Assembly: GCF_900167575.1 (NCBI RefSeq)
Contig: NZ_FUZP01000003.1
Location: 310,001-374,000, forward strand
Source of the DNA: Okibacterium fritillariae
GTDB lineage: Bacteria; Actinomycetota; Actinomycetes; Actinomycetales; Microbacteriaceae
Direction: 5' to 3'
DNA: 64,000 nucleotides
Of this stretch, positions 24,012 through 30,688 are shown piece after piece. The position numbers and the translations under genes were made by a program. The notes under the pieces were generated by a model, which was not told the DNA's origin, made no database searches, and worked only from the letters and a program-made list of their open reading frames with translations. Within the stretch, counting starts at the first letter, position 1. Every line of letters starts with the position of its first letter.

Positions 24012-25028
24012 ATGGCAAGAGAACGCGGCGCGAGCACGATCCTGGACGTCGCGGCGCGAGCCGGCGTCTCACGCCAGACCGTGACGCGGGCCCTCAACGA
24101 CATGGTCGACGTCAGCGCCGCGACGAAGGCTCGCGTATTGGCCGCGGCAAACGAGCTCAACTACCGCCCGAACCGGAGCGCCCAGAGCATGGTGCAGGGG
24201 CGCACGACCACGATTGGGCTGGTACTCGAAGACCTGAGCAACCCATATTTCGCCGAGCTCGCCTCGGCACTCACGCGCGTCGCGGCCGAGCGCGGCTGGA
24301 GTGTGCTGCTCTGCGATATCGGCACCGATCGCGAGAAGGGTCGCGCGCAGCTCGCCTCGATCGCCTCGCGTGTCGATGCGCTCGCATTGACCGGATGCCG
24401 CTCCGACACCTTCTCCCTCCTGCCCGCCGCGGTGCTGCGCGAGGGCGGCCTGGGCCTGCCACTCATCATGCTCGACGGCCCCGCTCATCCCCGGCTCGAC
24501 GCCCGCGTCGTGCTCGACGGCGCCTCGGGCGTGACCGCCGCGCTCGACCACCTCGTCGCGTCCGGCCGACGTCGCATCGCGTTCATCGACTCCGACGACG
24601 CGGGCTCGCGGGAACGACGCGACGTGTATGAAACGTATGTCGGCGAACACGGGCTCGATTGGCCGGGCCGCCCCCTGATCTCGGCCGACGAGTCCCTCGA
24701 CGGCGGCATGACGGCCACCGAACGCCTCCTGCGCGAGGCCCCCGACACCGACGCGATCCTCGTCTACAACGACGTCATGGCCATGGGGGTGCTGAAAACC
24801 CTCAGCCGGCTCGACGTCCCCGTGCCGAGCAAGGTGGCCGTCGTCGGCATCGACGGCCTCGACATCGGCCGCCTCAGCAGCCCCGAACTCACGACGCTGG
24901 CCATCGACAAGACCGCCTTCGCCGAGGCAGCCGTCGGCCTGCTCGAACAGGTCCTCGACCGAACGGGCCCGCCCGGGATGCTCGAGGCCCTGGTCGGTCT
25001 GCACCTTCTCGTGCGCGAATCCGCCTGA
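24012..25028 (+). CDS. LacI family transcriptional regulator
   Basis: ATG 24012 (MARERGASTILDVAARAG) is preferred to ATG 23958, whose extension would run through the operator palindrome. The 338-residue protein has the LacI helix-turn-helix (ILDVAARAGVSRQTVTRAL), hinge region NYRPNRSAQSM and a periplasmic-binding-like core: IGLVLEDLSNPYFAEL, DALALTGC, RIAFIDSDDAGSRERRD and VVGIDGLDIGRLSSPELTTL. It probably senses the solute carried by the divergent MFS transporter and binds the palindrome between the two genes. Confidence 0.93.
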   Translation: MARERGASTILDVAARAGVSRQTVTRALNDMVDVSAATKARVLAAANELNYRPNRSAQSMVQGRTTTIGLVLEDLSNPYFAELASALTRVAAERGWSVLLCDIGTDREKGRAQLASIASRVDALALTGCRSDTFSLLPAAVLREGGLGLPLIMLDGPAHPRLDARVVLDGASGVTAALDHLVASGRRRIAFIDSDDAGSRERRDVYETYVGEHGLDWPGRPLISADESLDGGMTATERLLREAPDTDAILVYNDVMAMGVLKTLSRLDVPVPSKVAVVGIDGLDIGRLSSPELTTLAIDKTAFAEAAVGLLEQVLDRTGPPGMLEALVGLHLLVRESA

Positions 25029-25032
25029 AACG

Positions 25033-25512
25033 CTACTCGGGCGCGGACAACCGGGCGCGCTTGATGGCCTCGGCCCGGGTGTCGCGCGTCAGGATCATGA
25101 CATCCCCGGGGAAGCTGACGATCATGCAGCCCAGAGCGCCGTTCACAGGATTGCCGTCGGCGTCGGCCAGGTAGCCCTGCCAGTAGTCGCGGCCGAATCG
25201 TTCGCAGATCACGTTGCCGACGTCGCCCGGTTGCACGATATAGCGGAGGGCGCCGTCGGGCAGCTCCGTGGCGTCGCCCGTGGCGAATTCGGTCGGGCCC
25301 GAGTCGACGAATTGGTTGGTGGGCACCGGGGAGGGCGTCGGCGTTGCGGTCGGCGTCGCGGATGATGCATCCGTCGTCGTCGAGGTCGGTGCCGGTGAGT
25401 CGCCCCGCTCGGGGCTGAGCAGCGTGCAGCCCGCCAGCACAGTGACGAGCGCCGCGGCGACGATCACGTTGCGGGTGACCACGCGAAGGTGACGAGGATG
25501 TATCGAGCGCAT
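25033..25512 (-). CDS. lipoprotein with LysM-like domain
   Basis: ATG 25512 starts a 159-residue protein with lipobox VTVLAGC (Cys29), then a Ser/Thr/Pro-rich spacer (TPTATPTPSPVP). The C-terminal domain has RYIVQPGDVGNVICERFGRD, which resembles the start of a LysM peptidoglycan-binding motif (Y-x-V-x-x-G-D), and two cysteines (Cys103, Cys129). It is expected to be lipid-anchored outside the membrane and contact the cell wall. It is the last gene of a PadR-HAAS protein-lipoprotein operon, with two bases between stop and start. The LysM call is by motif only. Confidence 0.72.
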   Translation of the reverse strand: MRSIHPRHLRVVTRNVIVAAALVTVLAGCTLLSPERGDSPAPTSTTTDASSATPTATPTPSPVPTNQFVDSGPTEFATGDATELPDGALRYIVQPGDVGNVICERFGRDYWQGYLADADGNPVNGALGCMIVSFPGDVMILTRDTRAEAIKRARLSAPE

Positions 25513-25514
25513 CG

Positions 25515-26435
25515 TCAGTCCGGTCGCTTGCAGGTGCTGTCGATGCGCTGCTGCTCCTGGTCGCTCAGCGCAGCCGAGGTCGTGTCGGGGAACCATCCCT
25601 GGTTCGGCCACTGGCTCACGAAGTCCTCGCGGCTGGGCGCCTTGGCGTTCGTGATTCCGTTGGCCTCGTAGCAGGGCACGAGGTATTCGGTCAGGTAGCT
25701 GTAGAGATAGTCGAGCTGGGCGGTCGTCATCGGCGCGACCGGTTTCGTGGGGTAGCCCGCCCAGCAGGTGAACGAGGCGACCTCTTCGGCCTCGGTCGAG
25801 GTGCTCGTGCCCACACTGACGGGTCCGCCACCGCCGACCGTCGAGCCGAGGTCCACGGGCAGGCCCGCGGCGGTGAGGCATCCGAGAAGGGCCGTCGAGT
25901 CGTTCGGGTCGCGGTATTCCTGGAACGGGTCGGCGGGGCGCACGGCGTCGGGATAGGTGGCCGTGACGGCATCCCACTGACGGTCCTGTTCTTCGAGGCG
26001 CAGCTTCTCGAGCTCGTCGGGGCCGGGCGTGGCCGGGGCGGGCGACGGGCCCAGATCGGTCATGGGGAACGCGCTTGCCGAGGGGCCAGCCGGCTGCGCG
26101 TCGCGATCAGGTCTTGGGCCCGACAGCCAGCCCGAGACCGAGGCCGCGACGACGAGGGCGACCACCACGACGACCGCGACGGCGCCGACGATCCAGAGGG
26201 CCCGCCGCCGAGGGGCCGGCCGGGCGTCGGCGCGACTCTCTCCCAGCGCGGCAGCCGCGATCGCCTCGGGGTCGTCGAAGGAGCGGACCCGATCGACGGC
26301 CTCCTGCGGCTCGAGGCCCGCCAGCTCTTCGGTGATGCCGGCTCGGATCGCCGAGGCGACATCGCGTGGCACGGGCCGCAGCGCACGGTCGAGGCGTTTC
26401 AGGTAGGCCTGCGCCTCGGGGGGAACGGTGGTCAT
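25515..26435 (-). CDS. membrane protein with HAAS/DUF1700-like N-terminal domain
   Basis: ATG 26435 overlaps the PadR stop as ATGA, giving 306 residues. Residues 1-70 (AYLKRLDRALRPVP...AGITEELAGLEPQEAVDRV) resemble the HAAS/DUF1700 helical domain often encoded beside PadR regulators. One membrane helix follows (IVGAVAVVVVVALVVAASVS). The outer part of about 190 residues has four cysteines (LLGCLTAAG, FTCWAGY, VPCYEAN, STCKRPD), which could form two disulfides. It is probably a PadR-linked envelope sensor. The outer-domain function is unknown. Confidence 0.78.
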   Translation of the reverse strand: MTTVPPEAQAYLKRLDRALRPVPRDVASAIRAGITEELAGLEPQEAVDRVRSFDDPEAIAAAALGESRADARPAPRRRALWIVGAVAVVVVVALVVAASVSGWLSGPRPDRDAQPAGPSASAFPMTDLGPSPAPATPGPDELEKLRLEEQDRQWDAVTATYPDAVRPADPFQEYRDPNDSTALLGCLTAAGLPVDLGSTVGGGGPVSVGTSTSTEAEEVASFTCWAGYPTKPVAPMTTAQLDYLYSYLTEYLVPCYEANGITNAKAPSREDFVSQWPNQGWFPDTTSAALSDQEQQRIDSTCKRPD

Positions 26436-26764
26436 GCGTCGTCTCCTGCCACGATGTCTTGCACGGAACGGGTGAACGGCTCCCACTGGCGGCGGAATTC
26501 GCTCAGCTCGGCCTCCCCGGCGGGGGTGAGTTTGTAGTACTTGCGCACGGGCCCCGACCCGCTTTCGCCGGCGTAGGACGTGATCAGGCCGCGATCTTTC
26601 AGGCGCCCGAGCACGGGGTAGAGGGTGCCGATGCTCGCGATCATGCCGCGCTCGACCAGCTCCTCGGACAGCCGCCAGCCATACATCGGCTCGCGCGACA
26701 GGATGCCGAGCGCGCAGTATTCCACGACGCCCTTCCGGATCTGCGCCCCCACATCAGCTGTCAT
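26432..26764 (-). CDS. PadR family transcriptional regulator
   Basis: This 110-residue protein has the short PadR layout: a winged helix (VVEYCALGILSREPMYGWRL, IGTLYPVLGRLKDRGLI, RKYYKLTPAGEAEL) and a C-terminal dimerisation helix (FRRQWEPFTRSVQDIV). ATG 26764 is used; ATG 26773 is a possible alternative. It starts an operon with the HAAS protein (ATGA overlap) and lipoprotein. An inverted repeat directly upstream probably serves in self-repression. Confidence 0.93.
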   Translation of the reverse strand: MTADVGAQIRKGVVEYCALGILSREPMYGWRLSEELVERGMIASIGTLYPVLGRLKDRGLITSYAGESGSGPVRKYYKLTPAGEAELSEFRRQWEPFTRSVQDIVAGDDA

Positions 26765-26768
26765 GTTT

Positions 26769-26789
26769 TGCATGTTAGCGTGCAATGCA
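26769..26789. promoter_or_regulatory. candidate PadR operator
   Basis: TGCAT (26769-26773) and ATGCA (26785-26789) are inverted arms around an 11-base centre that itself contains TGCA. This matches the paired ATGxAT/ATxCAT style of PadR sites and lies directly before the padR start. Confidence 0.5.
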
Positions 26790-26870
26790 TAGTAGTGACA
26801 AGCGGGCACGCAAAAAGGGGCGCCGCCGATCGGCAGCACCCCTTCTGACGTGGCGTTGGATGTGGCTCGA

Positions 26871-27905
26871 CTACGGCCGGATGAGCACCTTGAGTGCCTC
26901 GCGGTCATCCATGAGGCGGTAGGCCTCGGCGATATCGTCGAGCGGCAGTTCGCGGTCGAAGACGCGGCCCGGGTCGATGGTGCCGTCGAGCACCTGCGGG
27001 ATGGCGGCCTCGAGGTAGGCGCGCACGGTGGCGGGCCCGCCGGTGAGCGTGACGTTCTTGCCGAAGAGCGAGCCGAAGCCCACGGGGGCGTCCTCATACT
27101 GCGGAACGCCGACGCGGCTGATCGTGCCGCCGGGGCGGATGATTCCGTAGGCCTGCTCATAGGCGGGCATGTGGCCAACGGCCTCGAGAACGACGTGCGA
27201 GCCTTCGCCGCCAGTGATCTCCCTCACCTTCGCGACACCCTCTTCTCCGCGCTCGGCAACCACGTGGGTGGCGCCGAACTCGCGACCGAGGTCGGTGCGC
27301 GCGGTGTGGCGGCCCATCAGGATGATCGTCTCGGCACCGAGCTGCTTCGACGCGAGCACGGCCGAGAGCCCGACGGCGCCGTCTCCGATCACCGTGACGG
27401 TCTTGCCCGGGCCGACCTCGCCGCGGATGGTGGCGTGATAGCCGGTGAGGTAGACATCCGACAGGGTGAGGAGCGAGGGCATGAACGACTCGTCCGTGCC
27501 CGCGGGGATCTTCACGGCCGTGCCATCCGCCTGCGGCACCAGCAGCTTCTCGGCCTGCGTCGCCGAGGACGCTCCGTCGAAGAAACCGCCGTGAACGCAG
27601 GACGTCGTGACACCGTCCTGGCAAAAAGCGCACGTGCCGTCAGACCAGGCGAAGGGGACGATCACGGTGTCGCCGATGGCGAGGGTCGAGACATCCGTGC
27701 CGATCTGCTCGATGACGCCGATGGCCTCGTGGCCCATGCGTCGCCCCTCGGGCGTGTCCCCGAGGTCGTGATAGGGGTGGAGGTCGGAACCGCAGACGCA
27801 CGCATGGGTGACGCGGATGATGGCATCCGTCGCTTCGCGCAGTTCAGGCTCGGGCACCTCGACGACGCGGACGTCGCCGGATTTGTACATCAATGTGGCT
27901 CGCAT
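26871..27905 (-). CDS. zinc-dependent alcohol dehydrogenase (MDR family)
   Basis: This 344-residue protein has the GroES-like catalytic domain with HACVCGSDLHPYH and GHEAIG (catalytic zinc ligands) and the Rossmann block VTVIGDGAVGLSAVLA. The structural-zinc loop reads DGTCAFCQDGVTTSC, with Asp where the first of four cysteines usually stands, so that site may be weak or use Asp. RHTARTDLG after the second strand suggests NADP. It is the third gene of a minus-strand operon with a cupin and a carboxymuconolactone-decarboxylase-like protein, a set often seen in detoxification of aldehydes or quinones. The substrate is unknown. Confidence 0.92.
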   Translation of the reverse strand: MRATLMYKSGDVRVVEVPEPELREATDAIIRVTHACVCGSDLHPYHDLGDTPEGRRMGHEAIGVIEQIGTDVSTLAIGDTVIVPFAWSDGTCAFCQDGVTTSCVHGGFFDGASSATQAEKLLVPQADGTAVKIPAGTDESFMPSLLTLSDVYLTGYHATIRGEVGPGKTVTVIGDGAVGLSAVLASKQLGAETIILMGRHTARTDLGREFGATHVVAERGEEGVAKVREITGGEGSHVVLEAVGHMPAYEQAYGIIRPGGTISRVGVPQYEDAPVGFGSLFGKNVTLTGGPATVRAYLEAAIPQVLDGTIDPGRVFDRELPLDDIAEAYRLMDDREALKVLIRP

Positions 27906-27929
27906 GAGCTTTCCTTTCGAAGTGTGTGG

Positions 27930-28340
27930 TCAGTGAGACGAGGTGCCGGTGAAGTCGTCGTCGGTGATGTGCTCGAGCCACCTCGTGGTGGCGGACGGGT
28001 CGTCGCCGTTCTCGAGCATGGCGATGTGCTCCATGAACACGCCCGGCGCCGCGGCGTGGAAATGCTCCTCACCCGGCGGTGTGTAGATCGTCTGGCCCGG
28101 GTGCACGTCGATGATCTGGCCATCGCGCGTGCCGAAGCGGCCGACACCCGCGGTGACCCGCAGGTACTGACCCTTCTCGTGGGAGTGCCACGCGGTGCGG
28201 GCGCCGGGTGCAAACCGCACGGTGGCGACGACCAGGTGTTGCCCGTCTTCGTGCGGCAGCGCGATCGGGTCGAGCCACACGTCGCCCGCGAACTGCTCAG
28301 GCGGGTTCTTCGTGGTGGGGGTGGCGGGTTCGATGTTCAT
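27930..28340 (-). CDS. cupin domain protein
   Basis: This 136-residue single-domain cupin has motif 1 as AWHSHEKGQYLRVTAGVGRF and motif 2 as HPGQTIYTPPGEEHFHAA. The His residues in HSH, the Glu, and the late His match metal-binding positions. Such proteins may be enzymes, sensors or metal-dependent scavengers. Nine bases separate it from the CMD-like gene upstream and 24 from the ADH gene downstream, so all three are one operon. The length and context resemble cupins fused or linked to AhpD-like proteins. Confidence 0.88.
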   Translation of the reverse strand: MNIEPATPTTKNPPEQFAGDVWLDPIALPHEDGQHLVVATVRFAPGARTAWHSHEKGQYLRVTAGVGRFGTRDGQIIDVHPGQTIYTPPGEEHFHAAAPGVFMEHIAMLENGDDPSATTRWLEHITDDDFTGTSSH

Positions 28341-28349
28341 GTCGCGGCC

Positions 28350-28682
28350 TTACTCGTCGGCGCCGAAGATGTCTTTGGCGACACCCATCGCGGCCATGCC
28401 GTTGGGCCAGCCGGCGTAGAGGGTCACGTGGGTGATCGCCTCGATGAGCTCGTCCGGGGTGACACCGTTCTCGACGGCGCGCCCGAGGTGGAAGCGCAGC
28501 TGCTCGGTGTGCCCGCCGGCCGTGAGCACGGCGACGGTGATGAGGCTGCGGTCGCGGGCCGACAGCTCCGGCCGATTCCAAACGTCGGCGAAGAGCACGT
28601 CGTCGGTGAGTTCGGCGAGTTTCGGGGCGAAATCTCCGAAGAGGTTCCTCCCGCCGCCGACCTGGAGGGGTTGCTCTGACAT
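28350..28682 (-). CDS. carboxymuconolactone decarboxylase family protein
   Basis: ATG 28682 (MSEQPLQVGGGRN) gives 110 residues; the six residues of the longer frame look untranslated. The body carries WNRPELSARDRSLITVAVL and HLGRAVENGVTPDELIEAITH, the core CMD helix pair. The CxxC of AhpD peroxidases is absent, so this is the non-redox branch. It begins the CMD-cupin-ADH operon. An inverted repeat lies 42 bases upstream. Confidence 0.92.
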   Translation of the reverse strand: MSEQPLQVGGGRNLFGDFAPKLAELTDDVLFADVWNRPELSARDRSLITVAVLTAGGHTEQLRFHLGRAVENGVTPDELIEAITHVTLYAGWPNGMAAMGVAKDIFGADE

Positions 28683-28723
28683 GTCTGTCCTTCCTGCCAC
28701 GGTGAGTGACGAGTTCTGTCTGT

Positions 28724-28737
28724 CGAGGTGATCCTCG
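28724..28737. promoter_or_regulatory. inverted repeat in the CMD-cupin-ADH promoter
   Basis: CGAGG-TGAT-CCTCG is a perfect inverted repeat 42-55 bases upstream of the CMD start. It is a possible operator. The TetR gene just beyond (28831-29382) could encode its binder. Confidence 0.35.
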
Positions 28738-28830
28738 TTAACTGAACCGCGTCAGGCGCCGGTAAGGAAGGTCGCGTCTTGCCCGGTACTCGCAGAACCC
28801 CCTTCGATTCGCGCTCTCCTCGGCGACCGG

Positions 28831-29382
28831 TCAGGGGCGCAGGATGCGGCGCACCGCCTCCACGACGAGTGCATCGTCGGGTCGCGTCACGTCGAGAGCG
28901 CGGTGGATGGTGAGCCCCTCGATCAGGGCGTCGAGCAAGCGTGCGGTCGACGGGTCGAAGTGCCGTTCGAGGGCGGCCCGGCTGCGAGCCATCCAGGTTT
29001 GAGTGATCGTGCGATATTCGGGTCGACGGGCCGCGAGCGTGTAGAGCTCGTGCGTGAGGACAAGGTCGCGGTCGGTGCCGAAGGTGTCGTGCAGGATGAT
29101 GTCGACCACGGCGCGCTCGGCCTCCTCCTCGGATGTCGCACTGTCGAGGCGGCGCGCGAACTGTGTCGCGACCTGATCGGCGAAGAGCGTGAACGCCTCG
29201 CGCAGGAGCTCGTCCATCCCGGCGAAGTGGTAGGTCATGGACCCGAGTGGGACATCGGCCGCCGCGGCCACGCGCCGGTGGGTCGTGCCGTCGACCCCGA
29301 CATCGGCGATCACGTCGAGGCAGGCGTCGATCACGCGCTCACGTCGATGCGGATCAGTGCGGCGCGGCGCCCGTGCCTGCAT
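28831..29382 (-). CDS. TetR family transcriptional regulator
   Basis: ATG 29382 shares one base with the stop of the acetyltransferase gene (TGATG), which supports this start over the arginine-rich longer frame. The 183-residue protein has a TetR helix-turn-helix (RRERVIDACLDVIADVG, TTHRRVAAAADVPLGSMTYHF) and a helical ligand domain (TFGTDRDLVLTHELYTLAARR). The TetR_C pattern is like that of the RutR/YcdC- or PaaR-like groups. It is coupled to the maltose-acetyltransferase-like gene, and may also act on the operon 130 bases downstream. Confidence 0.9.
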   Translation of the reverse strand: MQARAPRRTDPHRRERVIDACLDVIADVGVDGTTHRRVAAAADVPLGSMTYHFAGMDELLREAFTLFADQVATQFARRLDSATSEEEAERAVVDIILHDTFGTDRDLVLTHELYTLAARRPEYRTITQTWMARSRAALERHFDPSTARLLDALIEGLTIHRALDVTRPDDALVVEAVRRILRP

Positions 29383-29975
29383 CACCGCGGCTCGTCGATG
29401 TCGCGGATCACGCGGGCGGGGTTGCCGACCGCGACGACGCCGGCCGGGATGTCGCGCGTGACGACCGAGCCGGCGCCGATCACGCTGTCCGAGCCGATGG
29501 TCACGCCCGGGCACACGATGACGCCGCCGCCGAGCCACACGTTGTCGCCGATCGTGATGGGCCGGGCCCCCTCGATCTTGTCGCGGCGGGGCTGCGCGGC
29601 GACGGGATGCGTCGGCGTGAGCAGTTGCACGTTCGGGCCGATCTGGCAGTCCTCACCGATGGTGATGGTGGCGACGTCGAGGGCCGTGAGGTTGTAGTTG
29701 ACGAAGGTGCGCGCGCCGATGTGGATGTGCTCGCCGTAGTCCACGAAGAGGGGCGGCTTCACGACGGCGTCCGGGCCGAGCGACCCCAGAAGCTCGACGA
29801 GCAGGGGGCGGGCGGCCGCCTCATCCGCGAGGGTGGCTCGATAGTAGGCGTCGGCCAGGCGATCCGCGCGGCCGGCCCGGCGGGCCATCTCGGGGTCGTC
29901 GGCGATGTAGTCGTCACCGGCGAGCATCCGCTCGTAGTTGCTGCGGGAATCTCCGGGGAAGTGGTCGATCGTCAT
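29382..29975 (-). CDS. sugar O-acetyltransferase (maltose/galactoside acetyltransferase-like)
   Basis: ATG 29975 (MTIDHFPGDSRSNYERMLAG) gives 197 residues and the standard Mac N-terminal domain. A left-handed beta-helix of hexapeptide repeats follows, with the catalytic region LTPTHPVAAQPRRD (His) and the terminal GNPARVIRDI. YNLTALDVATITIGEDCQIG and GVIVCPGVTIGSDSVIGAG are typical turns. It transfers acetyl from acetyl-CoA to sugars, perhaps for detoxification. It is co-transcribed with the TetR gene, behind a possible TetR operator. Confidence 0.92.
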   Translation of the reverse strand: MTIDHFPGDSRSNYERMLAGDDYIADDPEMARRAGRADRLADAYYRATLADEAAARPLLVELLGSLGPDAVVKPPLFVDYGEHIHIGARTFVNYNLTALDVATITIGEDCQIGPNVQLLTPTHPVAAQPRRDKIEGARPITIGDNVWLGGGVIVCPGVTIGSDSVIGAGSVVTRDIPAGVVAVGNPARVIRDIDEPR

Positions 29976-29977
29976 GT

Positions 29978-29989
29978 GTACAAGTGTAC
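29978..29989. promoter_or_regulatory. candidate TetR operator
   Basis: GTACA-AG-TGTAC is a perfect 12-base inverted repeat two bases before the acetyltransferase start. It overlaps CAAG-TGTACG-CTTG (29981-29994). Its position suggests self-repression of the acetyltransferase-tetR operon. Confidence 0.5.
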
Positions 29990-30036
29990 GCTTGGGCCGT
30001 GGTCGGCCCGGCCGCGCTGAGGAGAGGACATCCGCC

Positions 30037-30624
30037 ATGACCGATATCGACTGGAACTCGGGCGCCTGGACGACACCTCCGGCGCGCGTGGAGATCACCG
30101 ACGACGGCATGCGCGTGACCGCGGTCGAGGAGAGTGACGCCTGGCGCATAACGTCCTACGGCTTCATCCACGACACCGAGCACGCCCTGCTCGTTACGTT
30201 CGAGCAAAACTCGGCCATGGAGGTCGCGTTCCACCTCGACTTCGAAGCCCAATTCGATCAGGCGGGCATCTTCGTCAAGGTCGACGACACCACCTGGATC
30301 AAGACCGGCGTCGAACGCAGCGACGGCGAAGACAGCCTCGGCGCGGTCGTGACGCGCGGCATGTCCGACTGGTCACTCTCCCCCATCCCCGGCTGGCATG
30401 GCCGCCTCGTCACGATTCGCGCCAGCCGATCCGGGGATGCCCTGACCATCCGTGCCCGCGTCGATAACGAAGCTTGGCGGCTCGTTCGCGTCGCGCCCCT
30501 CGACCCCGATGCGGCGGTCACGGCGGGCCCGATGTGCTGCGCACCATCCCGAGCCGACCTCACGGTGCACTTCACGTCCTGGCGCGTCGTGGAGGCCGAC
30601 GAGAGCCTGCACCCCGAGGACTGA
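30037..30624 (+). CDS. DUF1349 family protein
   Basis: ATG 30037 after GAGGAGAGG gives 195 residues; the longer frame crosses the divergent promoter. The protein matches the DUF1349 concanavalin-like fold, with DWNSGAWTTPPARV, DQAGIFVKVDDTTWIKTGVE, LSSPIP-like SLSPIPGWHG and MCCAPSRADLTVHF. Family members are cytosolic and of unknown biochemical role, possibly carbohydrate-binding. It is divergent from the acetyltransferase gene. Confidence 0.9.
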   Translation: MTDIDWNSGAWTTPPARVEITDDGMRVTAVEESDAWRITSYGFIHDTEHALLVTFEQNSAMEVAFHLDFEAQFDQAGIFVKVDDTTWIKTGVERSDGEDSLGAVVTRGMSDWSLSPIPGWHGRLVTIRASRSGDALTIRARVDNEAWRLVRVAPLDPDAAVTAGPMCCAPSRADLTVHFTSWRVVEADESLHPED

Positions 30625-30688
30625 GCACTACTCGGATCGCGGAACGGAGAATTCTCAGCGGTGTCGGGCGCTGTGCGAGGATCGAAGG

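Noticed and set aside
26850-28679. Plus-strand frame of 609 codons
   Set aside because: It is a shadow of the ADH, cupin and CMD genes on the other strand.
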